Of a stretch of 64,000 bases of DNA, positions 11,033 through 22,673 are shown piece after piece. The DNA is from Pseudocercospora fijiensis CIRAD86. Lineage: Eukaryota; Ascomycota; Dothideomycetes; Mycosphaerellales; Mycosphaerellaceae. The notes below the pieces were generated by a model, which saw only the letters and a program-made list of their open reading frames with translations, was not told where the DNA came from and made no database searches. The position numbers and the translations under genes were made by a program. The DNA is taken from contig NW_006921538.1 of the NCBI RefSeq assembly GCF_000340215.1, positions 1,736,001 to 1,800,000 of the forward strand. Direction: 5' to 3'. Position 1 is the stretch's first letter. Each line of letters begins with the position of its first letter.

Positions 11033-12209
11033 TGTGGCCCTCAGTGTACTATGTGCTCATGAAGGTAAACACAGGGGTCCTGGGTCGCCTGAGGTGCAAA
11101 TGATAGAGAGTGAATGCCAATGCATGTGAATATAGAAAGCGCGTAAGTGGACATAGTGTAATTGGATATAATGAGTAAGCTCACCGGGTAGTGGATGGAT
11201 GAGAGTTCTGCCAACATGAGAATGGATAAGTAAGTCCAGGTAGAAGTGCTCGAAACAGATGTATGCAAGTCTCAGAACCAAAGGAGAGATGACCTGGGCT
11301 CCGCCGCAGTGCCTTGTCAGCGGTCCAGCGTATGTCTGGAATGGTCAAGTATTATGAATACCCAAATATGGTGAATACCCAAATGTCGCACGTAGGTTTG
11401 TTTGGATCCGTGTAAGAAGCGCATCTTAGCATATGTAGGGCTCAAATAGACATGGCGAGCATTGTGGTTTTTTGCTCATGGCCACGTTAGACTTTCAGCT
11501 CTCATGCTCAGCAAGAGACTCGATTCGCTGTTCCACTGAAACTATGGCCACTCAATCAGCAGATCATGAGCACCTCAAACAACGTGGAAGATTTGTTCTT
11601 GCAAGGTATGGCGTGTAGCCAAACACCAGTAAGCTCGCATGGAGATCTTCCTGAGAGGACTGACTTGCGTATATCTTTTTTTTTCTTTTGGCGGAGAAAG
11701 AGGGCGTAGCATCATTGGAAATGCCTCATTACTCTGAGGAGAACAAAATGGATACCTTCGCTCGTTGAATGTGATGACAACCACGTCCGTAGCTCTATAA
11801 TGCCATCTCGAGCCTTCTCGGCCCAAGAACTTATGATTGTCAGGATGTGGCCTGCTTTTGCCCATGAACTACCTCTTTCTCGTTGTCTCGCGAATGCTTG
11901 CGCGGACTGATGCACTCCTTTCGATGCTCAGATCCAAGAGAACAGTGAAATGTATGTTTCCGGCGAGACGCACAGAATGCTGCGTGCTTCTGTGATTTGG
12001 TCGTTCATGTGATCGAGGGGTTTGCATGTGATGGCGGCGTGTTGGTGAAGGAAGAAGAAACTGCTTGCGGCGTCTCGGGAGAGATCGATGTCATCTCATC
12101 TCGCTGGAGCTGGAGCTTGAACAACCAAGCCTCGCAGATCCTTTGTTCTAGCCGAGCACTGGCAGTAGCATGCGACGAAGCAGATCCACGCTCAGATTCA
12201 TTCCTTGGG
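11033..12209. other. Intergenic region upstream of the aminopeptidase
   Basis: No supported gene. There is a short duplicated string (GAATACCCAAAT twice at about 11357-11385) and a T-rich tract near 11675. The frame that runs into the aminopeptidase is open from 11997 but has no ATG before 12210, so 11997-12209 is taken as 5' UTR. Confidence 0.55.
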
Positions 12210-15202
12210 ATGCAGCCAGTGCTACGCTCCTTTCGCTGCAGGCGGGCACCCACAACCAAGACCCTTGCTCACAGCCATCCCACGGCCACGCCCACGGCCA
12301 CGGTCACGGCCACCATCCTCCAACCGCCCTCGCACCTTCACCTTCGCCCGCACACGACCATTTGGCAATCACATGCGCGGAGCCTCGCCACTTCCGCTCG
12401 ACGCATTGCTCCCATAAACACCACATCTCGCTCTCTGCCCTCACAAACACAAACACATCGACACATACAGACATCCCGCAGGCATTGCTCGAGCAGACGA
12501 CACAACATGTGCAGACGGGAGGCGGAAGGCGCCGATGCCAACATGGACATCAGTAAAGGCAGAGAAGTGCTGCCAAAGAACGTCAAGCCGCTGCACTACA
12601 ATGTCACACTTGATCCTGACTTCAAGAGCTTCAAGTACACCGGCACGGTGGAGATCGAGCTGGCCGTAGTCGAGGACACCGAGTCGATATCGGTGAACGC
12701 TCTAGAGCTGGACATCACAGAGACGAAGCTTGTCAAGACCTCAGATGGCAGCGTCATCGCCGCCTCGCCAACTCTCAGTCATGACGAAGACTCGCAAACG
12801 ACCAAGATCGACCTTCACCATACCGTGCCCGCAAACAGCAAGGTGACTCTCGTTCAAAAGTTCATCGGCACACTGAACGACAATATGGCTGGCTTCTACC
12901 GATCATCCTACAAGGGAGCCGACGGCAAGGATGCATACATCGCAACAACACAAATGGAGCCTACCGACTGTCGGAGGGCGTTCCCATGCTTCGACGAGCC
13001 AGCACTGAAGGCCACCTTCACTGTGACATTAGTTGCGGACAAGAAGCTTACTTGTCTTAGTAACATGGATGTCGCCAACGAGAAGGAGATGGACAACGGT
13101 CGAAAGGCCGTCACGTTCAACAAGACACCGCTCATGTCCACTTACCTGCTGGCATTCATCGTCGGTGAGCTGCAAGTGCATGAGATAAACTCTTTCCGTG
13201 TTCCAGTGCGCGTTTTCTGCACCCCAGACAAGGACATCACACATGGCCACTTCTCCGCGGATCTAGCAGCCCGGACGCTGAAATTCTACGAAGAACAATT
13301 CGACAGCGCATTCCCGCTTCCAAAGATGGACATGGTAGCCATTCCGGATTTCTCGGCAGGCGCTATGGAGAACTGGGGCCTGGTCACCTATCGTGTAGTA
13401 GATCTCCTGCTTGACGAGAAGAATGTCAGTGCATCGACAAAGCAACGTGTCGCAGAAGTCGTTCAGCACGAGCTTGCTCACCAGTGGTTCGGCAACTTGG
13501 TGACCATGGACTTCTGGGATGGCCTGTGGTTGAACGAAGGCTTCGCTACCTGGATGTCCTGGTACAGCTGTAACATCTTCTATCCAGAATGGAAGGTCTG
13601 GGAAGGCTACGTCACAGACAATCTCCAATCCGCCCTTGGCCTTGACTCGCTGCGAAGCTCTCATCCGATCGAGGTGCCCGTCAAGCGGGCTGATGAAATC
13701 AACCAGATCTTCGATGCTATCTCCTACTCCAAGGGTTCGTGTGTCCTGCGCATGATTTCTAAGCACCTCGGCGAGAGTGTCTTCATGGAGGGCATAAGAC
13801 GGTACCTCAAGAAGCACGCATACGGCAACACCACCACAGGCGATCTCTGGGCAGCGCTTAGTGACGCTAGCGGGAAAGATGTGGAGCGCGTTGCCGACAT
13901 CTGGACGAAGAACATCGGCTTTCCGGTCGTCACTGTGACCGAAGACGCCAAGAACAGCTCCATCCACGTTAAGCAGAATCGGTTCCTGAGAACAGCTGAT
14001 GTCAAGCCAGAGGAAGACCAGGTTCTCTATCCGGTGTTTCTCGGCCTCCGTACTAAGAAGGGCGTGGACGAGGAGCTCACTCTGAACCAGCGCGAGAGCG
14101 ACTTCAAGGTCCCAGACCTTGACTTCTTCAAGCTGAACGCTGACCACTCTGGTATTTACCGCACTTCGTACCAGCCAGAGCGACTCAAGAAGCTGGGTGA
14201 GAACGCTAAGGCTGGCCTGCTGACCGTAGAGGATCGAGCTGGCATGATCGCAGATGCGGGTGCGCTGTCCGCTGCTGGCTACCAGAAGACGGATGGTCTG
14301 CTTTCGTTGGTCAAGGGCTTTGACACCGAACCTGACTTTGTCGTATGGGATGAACTTGCTGCTCGTGTAGGCTCGGTCAGATCTGCATGGATTTTCGAGG
14401 ACCAAAAGGTCAAGGACGCCCTCAAAGCGTTTGCGCGCGACTTGTATAGCAAGAAGGCGCACGAGCTTGGCTGGGAGTTCAGTGATAAGGACGGCCACAT
14501 CGAGCAGCAGTTCAAGTCCTTGATGTTTGGTAAGTTGTGATCTCCGAACGATAAGATAAACGCAAGCTAATCTTCTCCGCAGGCACCGCCGCCTCTGCAG
14601 GTGATGAGAAGACTAAGAAGGCCGCTTTCGACATGTTCGAGAAGTTCGTCGCCGGCGATCGTGCTGCCATTCACCCCAATCTCCGCTCCTCGGTCTATGG
14701 TGTCGTCCTCTCCAACGGAGGCAAGAAGGAATACGATGCACTCGTAAAAGAGTACGAGACTGCCTCGTCAAGTGATGAGCGCAACGCTGCGCTTCGCTCG
14801 CTTGGTCGCGCTCGTGACCCTGAACTGATCCAACGCACCCTGGCCTACTCTCTCAGCAAGCACGTCAAGGAGCAAGACATTTACCTGCCTCTTGCCGGAC
14901 TTCGGGCTCATCGTGAGGGCATCGAAGCATTCTGGGCGTGGATGAAGGAGAATTGGGACACCCTCAGGCAGAAGCTGCCACCTTCATTCACTCTGCTGGG
15001 CTCAGTTGTCTCTATGGCAACATCCTCCTTCACCAAGCAGGAGCAGCTCGACGACGTCAACAAGTTCTTCGAGGGCAGGAGCACCAAGGGTTTCGATCGC
15101 AACTTGGCGCAGTCCAACGATGCCGTCAAGGCCAAGATCGGCTGGCTGGAGCGTGATTCTGCGTCCGTCACTGCATGGCTCAAGGAAAACAAGTATCTGT
15201 AA
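12210..15202 (+). CDS. APE2: M1-family zinc aminopeptidase (Ape2/Aap1 type)
   Basis: Removes N-terminal amino acids from peptides. Two exons (12210-14529 and 14583-15202, 53-nt intron, phase 1) give 979 residues. The M1 signatures are intact: GAMENWG at residue 384 and the zinc site HELAH at 420-424 with Glu443 in LWLNEGFATW. The C-terminal half is the ERAP1-like helical domain. Two starts are plausible. The ATG at 12210 adds an Arg/Ser/Thr-rich leader (MQPVLRSFRCRRA ... HARSLATSARRIAP) that looks like a mitochondrial presequence. The ATG at 12507 (MCRREAEGAD) gives an 880-residue form matching the usual cytosolic start just before KGREVLPKNVKPLHY. I give the longer form because the leader is protein-like. 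Dual targeting by alternative starts is an inference. Confidence 0.94.
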
Positions 15203-15888
15203 ATGTATAGCGACGGGCATGACGTAGAAGTATGATAAATAGCAGACCAAAAGTTACATATGTACTTACATCGTTCACACTTATGCAATGCGAGTTTTCC
15301 GGTACGTTTTCGGTGCCCCAGCTCTCATCTTCGGCGACTTATCTACGTAGACGTAGACATCCGTTGGTTGCCGCCAAGTCAGCACCAATAATGATGAAAG
15401 TCAGACAGCGTGCGCAGTACTTTTTCGGTGACCGTAGTCTTGAAGTCAACTCGTACCGCTCGACGGATGCTGGTGTTTTTCACGGGTTACTCCTTCTGGA
15501 GATGCCGGTCTGTCTTGGAGAAATGTGGTTCTTGATGAAACTGTGCACGCTGTGTCTGCTGCGAGAGTATGGAGTCGTATGATGGGGAGGAGATGGCGGA
15601 GAGGAGATGCATTGTTTGTTTTTCTGGCTGCTGAATGAGGGAGTGTATGAGGATATGGTTATGGGAAAGGAACTTGAAGGGAGGCCTGAGGAGCCGGCGC
15701 GAGCCGAATCCGATTCTGCCGAGGCAGGCACTGAGCAACAACCGAAGCTCGACATCAACTTCATCCATCTCGAAAGTGATCAAAGAATTTACAACGATAC
15801 AGCTTACCAGATGATACCCAGATCTGGGATATCTGTTGACTGAGCGCCTCAAGCCCGACGGATCCAGGACCACGGCACATCACCCAAG
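15203..15888. other. Intergenic region, no gene seen
   Basis: About 690 bp between the aminopeptidase stop and the thioesterase-like start. Short open frames on both strands show no conserved motif. It probably contains a terminator and a promoter. Confidence 0.5.
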
Positions 15889-17272
15889 ATGGCATTCGAA
15901 CGAGCGACAGCAGTCCAACAGGTGGATTCCCACACATACGCAGCAGATTTCAAGGACGATTGGTGTATAGGAGCAGGTCAGTCGCAGCCTTGAAACGTCC
16001 ATGCAGCCTTAGTCTTGTTCTCCGGCCTATCTGCTTCCACTCTCTTCCACCATCTTTCCGGATAACGTTCTCGAGTTCGTCGGCGGTTCTTCGCGACTTT
16101 TCTGACAAGCGTGGGTCTACAGTTCCACATGGGGGGTATGTCACTGCAACGGTGCAAGTAAGTGTGTCCCACAACTCGATCTCGCACGTGAAAGGGTCTA
16201 CTTAAACAGACTGACACCTCTGCCCTTTTTCTCGTCAAACCAGAGAGCAGTCAAGAAACACTTCGATACCACTCTCGCCAAGCAAGACCAACCACACACT
16301 CTTGCACTTCATCTAGACTTCCTTCGCAGAACCCAAACAGGTCCTGTCAAGATCTCCATCCAAGATGTCAAGCTCGGCCGACAGACGTCAGTCGTCCACA
16401 TCACACTCTCTCAAGATGGGCGTGAAGAAGTTGTTGGGTAAGAGCCCTTCCTCTCCCTCAACTCCACGTCCTCAACACACTCCTTCTTCCTCTCTATCCA
16501 AACACTCTCTAGACTTCGACTATGACTCCTCAAACTACTCATCCCGTCGCCCCTCCGCTGTCGACTTCGACATGCTAACTCAACTCCTCACCGCAAAAGC
16601 TACATCACAAACTCCAACCTCTCGAAAGAAGTGGGCGTTTCCTTCGACACGCACTGGACAGCCCATCCCGAGCGCATACCGTTAACCTCCCCTCTCTCTG
16701 CCCTCGAAAAAGGCCAAGACCCAAAATGGTCTGAACTCCACGAATGGCCGAATTCAGCTTTCAGAAAAGCCACGCGACAACTCCGAGCCTGGTTCCCCCG
16801 TGACGGTCAACCCAGACAAAACATCTACGATATGTGGACATGTCTCCGCGATCCTTCCGAAACCTGGACGAACGAGAAACTCGGCTTCTTAGTCGACATG
16901 TTCCCTCAAGTCTGCGAAACCTTCGTCCTCGAAGGCCAAGAACATCAAAACCAATACGATCCTCGTGTTATCGAAAACTTCCCTTCCGTTCAAGAGTACA
17001 GGAAATTTACCAGAAATCGTGTCCCGTTTTGGTATCCGACTTTGCTGCTGAATTTGGAAGTGAAAAAAGTTTTGCCCGAAGGAGGGGCGAAGTTTCTGTT
17101 TACGAGGTTGCAGACGAAGGTTATTAGGAATGGGAGGTATGATTTGGAGATTATTGTTATGGATGAGAAGGGTGAGATGGTGGCGCTTAGTCATCATGTT
17201 TGTTTTGCGCTTTCGGCGGAGAGGAATTCGGCGGGGAGGAATGGGGGGAAGAAGGTGGTAGGGAAGTTGTAG
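15889..17272 (+). CDS. Thioesterase-like (hot-dog fold) superfamily protein, four exons
   Basis: Predicted acyl-CoA thioesterase-like protein (4HBT_3-type double hot-dog), cytosolic; substrate unknown. Exons are 15889-15976, 16123-16157, 16244-16437 and 16600-17272, giving 329 residues with all phases consistent. Exon 1 starts MAFERATAVQQVD and ends DDWCIGA; exon 2 continues VPHGGYVTATVQ, so the join restores the diagnostic W(C/S)IG-VPHGGY block. Exon 3 has KKHFDTTLAKQDQPHTLALH and VVHITLSQDG. Exon 4 carries YITNSNLSKEVG, RQNIYDMWTCL, NEKLGFLVDMFPQ and a C-terminal LFTRLQTKVIRNGRYDLEI. Intron 3 (162 nt) has a TGCTAAC branch point. An open frame at 16365-16685 starting MSSSADRRQ is a wrong-frame reading of exon 3 and intron 3. 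ATG context is AAGATGG. Confidence 0.9.
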
Positions 17273-19161
17273 ATAGGATGATATGTTAGATCGGGAAGGA
17301 ATAGAATTATTTACACGCATATGTTGAGTCGTTGAGAGGGATTCATTTTGAGAGAAACGGGTAGCTCTTAAGAGACTTGTTGACCGTAGCTCCTCCGTAA
17401 GCTGTAACGATTCTCTACTTCTCTCGAGCTCCGGTCCTGCATCTTCCGTAGTCAAATCATGGCAGAGTGTTGATAGAAAATGAATGACATGTTGATGTTG
17501 TTGTCGGGTGCGTAGCCGGTCTCAAAAGTACGCATTGTATTTGCTTGGCAAGCAAGCAACCTACTCGACCACGATATCCTCCCTTCTACCATGCGATTTC
17601 AGCACCACCCGCAGCGTCGCGTAAGAGGACTTTATAACCTACTCATAGCCTGATCTGCACGAAATTCCGACGCGATGTCTACCACCGAAGCTCATTGAAG
17701 CGAAACACACGATACCCATCGACTGACCCGTCGCCCAGGTAGATACGAGCCATCTACAGTACAATGCCCCTATGTCCGCGCCGCTCGGGAACACACAAGT
17801 CGACGAGGGAGCTTTAGGACGTCCGTCGCGAAAATCATCGCAAGAGGTGATTCACGGCTACAAGATTAGACATTGTTGTTTGAGTATTGAGGCATCGGGC
17901 TAGGCGTTGTCAAGTGTACCGCTTAGAAACAATCCGAGGATGGCGTAAGGTAGCTCGTGCGAGCTAGATTGTCTGCGATACCATGGAATATTTTCGATGA
18001 TCTGTCCTTGGGGATAGGACTTGGGCTCGATCGTGGCCCTGGGGGTTTGCGTTGGATACAGAATTGTGCATAGAGACTGGAGCCAAGTATTTTATGATTC
18101 ACCAAGGGTGTGTTCTTGAGCTGCGCCGATGTTGAATGGTCGAAGCTCTCTACCGGCCGAAATAGTAGATTTCCGGATGGATGAGATCTTGTATGCCAAG
18201 TGAATTCACTTACGGCCTAGATGTCTGACAAATATGCTTGACGATAACATCCTCAAGGTGCAAAAGACCTCTTGCCTATCAAGCTCTGGTGGTGAGGCCG
18301 GACTTCGTGCACCGCCTGAATACATACATGCAGATGAGAAAGCTACACTGACTTTCGTGTCCAAGTTTGCCATGCCCAGAAAGCGGCCTTCCTGTAGCTT
18401 TCCAGCTAATCAATGCAACTCGTCAGGTGCTGCAATCATGCTCTATGCAACTGAGTACCTGTCTAAATTGTGATCGAAAAATGCCCCGGCTCAAGATCGA
18501 CTGCTTCTGCGTCTGGTGAATTCACGGCGTTCACCTGAGCTATATGCAGCTCAAACCAGGCAACGCGCTCCTCACCCCACGATCCACCAAGATTGTGTCA
18601 GCATATCGATGACGACGGGAGAGCAACCGCCAGCCGCATTGATCCACCTCCACCGTTCGGCTGGACCCTTCAGCCTCGTTTCACGAACCAAGATGACGTC
18701 TTTCATCTCCGCCAAAACATATACACACGTACTTGAATGCACCCCACCATCTGGTTCAAGACTGCCAGATCATTTCCAGAAGCCTGTCAAAACCTACTCG
18801 GAAGAAATAGCGCATCGAAAGTCTGGCATCTTTGTCACCATAGTCAAGAGGTCGACACGTAAAAAACCTTCAGATCGGTGAGATCTTCATTGCATGTGTG
18901 CGGCCGCTAATAAATGCACGACTGACCAATTAAGCTCCGTCGATCAGTCTCGGTGCAGGATCGATGGGCGAGATCTTCCAATGAGTCTCTAGGTAGGAAT
19001 GATGATGAGGTGGATGATGAGTCTTTCGGTAGTACGATCCTCACAACTCCAATAGATATCCTCAGAAATGAGCCAGCTTCATTCATTGAACCCTCTCTTC
19101 TCTTTTCCTTCATCAATTCACACCTCCAAACCCCCACACACCACAATCCCAACCATTCACC
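17273..19161. other. Long intergenic region, no supported gene
   Basis: About 1.9 kb. The longest plus-strand frame (18516-18881, 121 codons) has no recognisable domain, signal peptide or convincing codon pattern, so I do not call it. A pyrimidine-rich tract precedes the small gene at 19162 and is probably its promoter/5' UTR. Confidence 0.5.
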
Positions 19162-19466
19162 ATGTCTTCTTCCGGTCCTCAACCCAACCAAATCCCCAAA
19201 TCCGGCTCCCAAGACTTCGGGCACAAACAGCCAGGGAAAATGTTTGCGGGCTTGGAACAGTATAAAAGAAATGATGGACCGGCTTCGCAAGCGCGACGAG
19301 AGAGTTTAAAGGATATGAGTGCGAAGCCGGCTGGGGGGATGGTGGCGAAGTTTTTTAATAGGTATGTATGCATACGTGGGATGATGGGTGTGTGAGAGAG
19401 GAGAGTGACCTGTGCTGATTTGATGGTGGGGTGTTTAGTACGTTTAAGGGGGATAGTGGGAAGTGA
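19162..19466 (+). CDS. Small hydrophilic protein of unknown function (75 aa)
   Basis: Function not recognised. Start context is good (CACCATGTC). Exon 1 (19162-19361) encodes a Gln/Pro/Ser/Gly-rich start, then GHKQPGKMFAGLEQYKRND, ARRESLKD and GGMVAKFFN. A GTATGT donor at 19362 and a TTTAG acceptor at 19438 (77 nt, CTGAT branch) join in phase 2 to a short exon (19439-19466) ending STFKGDSGK. The unspliced frame runs a little further to an unlikely end. There is no signal peptide or membrane segment. The splice, a 5' UTR rich in CT/CA, and the ordered-looking KMFAGLEQYKR block suggest a real gene. It looks like the short, fungus-specific proteins that are strongly expressed, but that is only an impression. 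Confidence 0.6.
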
Positions 19467-20004
19467 TTAGTAGGCGTGGGATGAGGGTGATGATGGGAGG
19501 GAGGAGGAGGATGAGGGGAGGGATAGATTATGGGTGATGGGAAGGGTAGGACGTTTAGAGGAACGGATGAGATATATGATACAATGGCAATGTCATGAAG
19601 GTTGTGAGATGTTACATGGCAGCGATTACGCCTCCTACGGAGATCATCTCCTATGGTTTTTTTTTCCAAAAAAAATTGCCTTAAGAGCACTTTCCTCCTA
19701 ACTTGGGAACAAGGTGTTCATGCTAGCTAGCGGGCAGAACAAAGCATACCAAATGAGGTCAAGGCGGACCATGTTATTGCATAAAGATCACAACAGTCGC
19801 TCCTGTACGAATCTTGACATTGAACCTTTCGCCGTACGATACGAGGATCAATTCGAATCGGAAACGATGGGTTTCAATCCAGGGCATCAAGGCCGTTGAC
19901 CTCGAAGCTGTCGTCAAATTCACCATCATAGCACTGCAAAACATCCAACAGCGTCAAAATTCAGACTTATATAACACGTCGAATTGAAGATATACCTATC
20001 TCTA

Positions 20005-20079
<75 letters not shown>

Positions 20080-20430
20080 TCCTATCCACCACACGAAGGA
20101 ACATGGAAGGCATTGCGGAAGATAAGTTTTGCTTTTTTTCTTCTTTTTTTTTAACAGAATTCCCGCGTAAGTAGCAATCTCGACTCTGTGATGAGAGTCG
20201 TGTCCGGCCGGGAAGAAAAAAAAAAGAATTGGAAGGGTGTTCAGAGTTGCTTATATGTTCGTTCACATAAGAAGTTGGTTTGTTTCCTGCCAAGTGATCT
20301 ATCTCTAGGAGGAGTTGAGGTTTCGTTTCTATGAGAGCACTCGGTCAAAATTTTGCATCTGAGAGACGGAAGGTTCTAATAAGCCTTGCAAACCTTTCTA
20401 ATTCCATTTGGTCGACCACAATTTTCTTTT
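19467..20430. other. Intergenic region with T/A-rich tracts and a CT microsatellite
   Basis: No gene seen. It contains homopolymer runs near 19659-19675, 20130-20152 and 20215-20225, and the CT microsatellite at 20007-20076. It lies between the 3' ends of two convergent genes, so it is terminator/UTR space. Confidence 0.55.
20007..20076. repeat. (CT)35 dinucleotide microsatellite
   Basis: A perfect CT run of 70 bases. It creates an artificial minus-strand frame of alternating Arg-Glu, which is not a gene. Such a long perfect run is probably length-variable between isolates. Confidence 0.95.
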
Positions 20431-22673
20431 TCACTCCTGACCCGCATCGCCCTCCTCCATTTTCCTCAACAAGTTTTCGATCTTGCGGTGCTCGAAATTG
20501 AATCTCGGGTATAGGAAGGGCCGCAAATCAAAGCGGTTGTCGTCTGGGGTGTAGGACTCTAGGTAGAGTCCGGGAGTCATCGTGGTCATCTTGTGTCGAT
20601 TGATGGCATAGTAGAACATGAAGTTTCTGACTTTCTCGTACACCTCCCTAGGTTTCCTCTCACTCCACTCTTCAACGAGACGCTCAAACATGCCCACATA
20701 GCCCAATTTGAAGGTCTTACGTAGACGACCGAGGATGGAGAGCTCGTCGTATGTGAAACCCATATCTGCTTCGTCGGATTGGACATAGGTTTCGGTAATG
20801 GGTTCGAGTTCTGCGGTGGGGACTGCGTCCAGGAATTCTTGGAGGATGGGAAGCTGGAAACTGTGTTCGGCCCATTTGATGAAGCGTTTGAGGTCGGTTT
20901 TGGAAATTCCGCCGATGGGGTTGATGTCGGCGGAGCTGCAGTCGTATTTTGTGAGGTAGCCGCGAAGACACTCGTCGACGTTGGCGGAGCCGAGGACAAG
21001 TAGTGAGCCGGGCTTGCCTCGTGACCATGGGTTTAGTTGAGCGAGTGCGTATGCTAGCACCATTCGGGACCTTGACTGGAAGTTCTGCAGGGCGAGGTTT
21101 TCGGTTTGGCTGCCGCCGTGCACCTGCGGGACATAGGTCAGTAAGTGCTCCATTCTAGCCACTCCGCCACGAGGGACGAATGTGGACTTGCGAGGTGCGA
21201 CGCGGTCTGCATGGCTCATGTTGCAAGACGGAGTCGATGCGGACATGCTGGACAACTCACCTTGAAGTGCGGCTCCTTCCCTAGGACACCTGTGACTGTG
21301 CCGTGCAATGAAGCCACCATATCGTCAATATTGGTGTCAATATGGTGAGCGCCAATTGCCTGAGCAAGTTCCCTGGCTCTTGTACGAGTCTCCTTCGAAG
21401 ACTGCTGTTTCATGCCCATGAAGGTGGTGACGAAGATCTGGTTGCAGAATTGCTGAGCAGTCAAACTCTTCACGTCTTTGCCGTTGCATAAGCGCGTTGC
21501 GTCTTTGATGACCTCTTGGTTGCCGTTCTTGATTTCCGCGACAACCATGCGGCACATGCTAAAGACAATCGTTGCAGTGGCACAGCTGTCAATGCCGCCG
21601 CTGAGCGGAATGAGATAGCCGGCCTGGTTTGAGCGACGCAGATAATCCCAGATCCAGCAGGCAGGGCCTAGTGCAATCTCTTCTTCCGGCAGATGATAGC
21701 GAGGCTGTACTATTGAAGTTCTCTTAACTCGCAGAGTGGATGAGTGGCTGCAGAGTTGAAAATCCACTGCTATTCTCTCCAGGCGGTGCACGTCGTCAGC
21801 CTGTGCTTGCACACCTCGGCTTCGTGAGGTCCTGAATGGCCAAATTTCGTCGAGATCGACGACAGCCGCTTGAACCTCTACATCCTGCAGAGAAAATTGC
21901 GAACCTTGTGCCAAGATGTTGCCCGAATTCATGATCATCGCACAACCATCATAGTAGAGGCGATCGCCGTCACAGCCTCGCTGGTTCGAATACATATAGA
22001 CTCCACCAGTCTTCGCCGTGGCTTCCAGCATCAGGTTGATACGTGTGTCAAGCTTACGAAGCTCGTGATGGCTGCCGCTGGAGTTCAGCACGATGTCGAT
22101 GCCTGCGAGGGAGTATTTTGAGTGAGGCGAGTTCGGGGTCCACAACTCCTCGCATGTTTCCGAAGCGAAAGAGGCGTCCAACGTCTCGAACAGGATCTCG
22201 CCTATGCGTGCTGTCTTCTGATTTTGGAGTCGCGTAATGCTTTCTGGCAAGCGATAGTCCTCGACTCGACCTCTCGGCCAGGCTGTGAAATATCGCATCT
22301 CCCGGAAATTGCCATCGTTGCAGAGGTCCAGCTTCGGTCTGATGGCAAGGACTTTGCCATTGAGTGCGATGACCCGCGCATTGTACGTTGATCCTCGATG
22401 CGAAATGGGCAGCCCGAGATCGATGATGATGTCTTGGCAGTGTGGGTGGGAGATGATTTCGCATGTCACGTCCCAAGAATGCGAGTAGACATCTTTTTCG
22501 AGAAAATGGTCGAGGAGACCATAGCCAGGAATGCAGAGCTCGGGTGTCAGGATCAGCCTCGCGCCTTTCCTCTTGGCGATTTTGATAGCTTCAATGATGC
22601 GATCTCGGTTGCCGTCATAGTCGAGCACCCATTGATTCAGCTGTGTGGTCGCGAGGACACATTTCCGAGTCAT
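20431..22673 (-). CDS. QNS1: Glutamine-dependent NAD(+) synthetase
   Basis: Makes NAD+ from deamido-NAD+, ATP and glutamine, the last step of de novo and Preiss-Handler NAD synthesis. Two exons on the minus strand (22673-21261, 21123-20431; 137-nt intron with GTGAGT donor, phase 0) give 701 residues, near the usual 700-715. The N-terminal CN-hydrolase glutaminase domain has its full Glu-Lys-Cys triad: Glu45 in [13 protein letters not shown], Lys114 in [13 protein letters not shown], Cys174 in SETCEELW. The C-terminal synthetase domain has the P-loop-like [12 protein letters not shown], then [33 protein letters not shown], which binds NaAD/ATP. No defects. The start ATG has only the intergenic promoter region upstream. 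Confidence 0.97.

Noticed and set aside
13263..14498. 411-codon minus-strand frame
   Set aside because: Antisense to the aminopeptidase coding sequence; a by-product of its codon bias.
16365..16685. Plus-strand frame starting MSSSADRRQSS
   Set aside because: It overlaps exon 3 and intron 3 of the thioesterase-like gene in the wrong frame; the other frame encodes conserved family sequence.
18516..18881. 121-codon plus-strand frame
   Set aside because: No domain, no signal peptide, no splice or context support.
19967..20293. Minus-strand frame with a long Arg-Glu run
   Set aside because: Produced by the CT microsatellite; no independent coding evidence.
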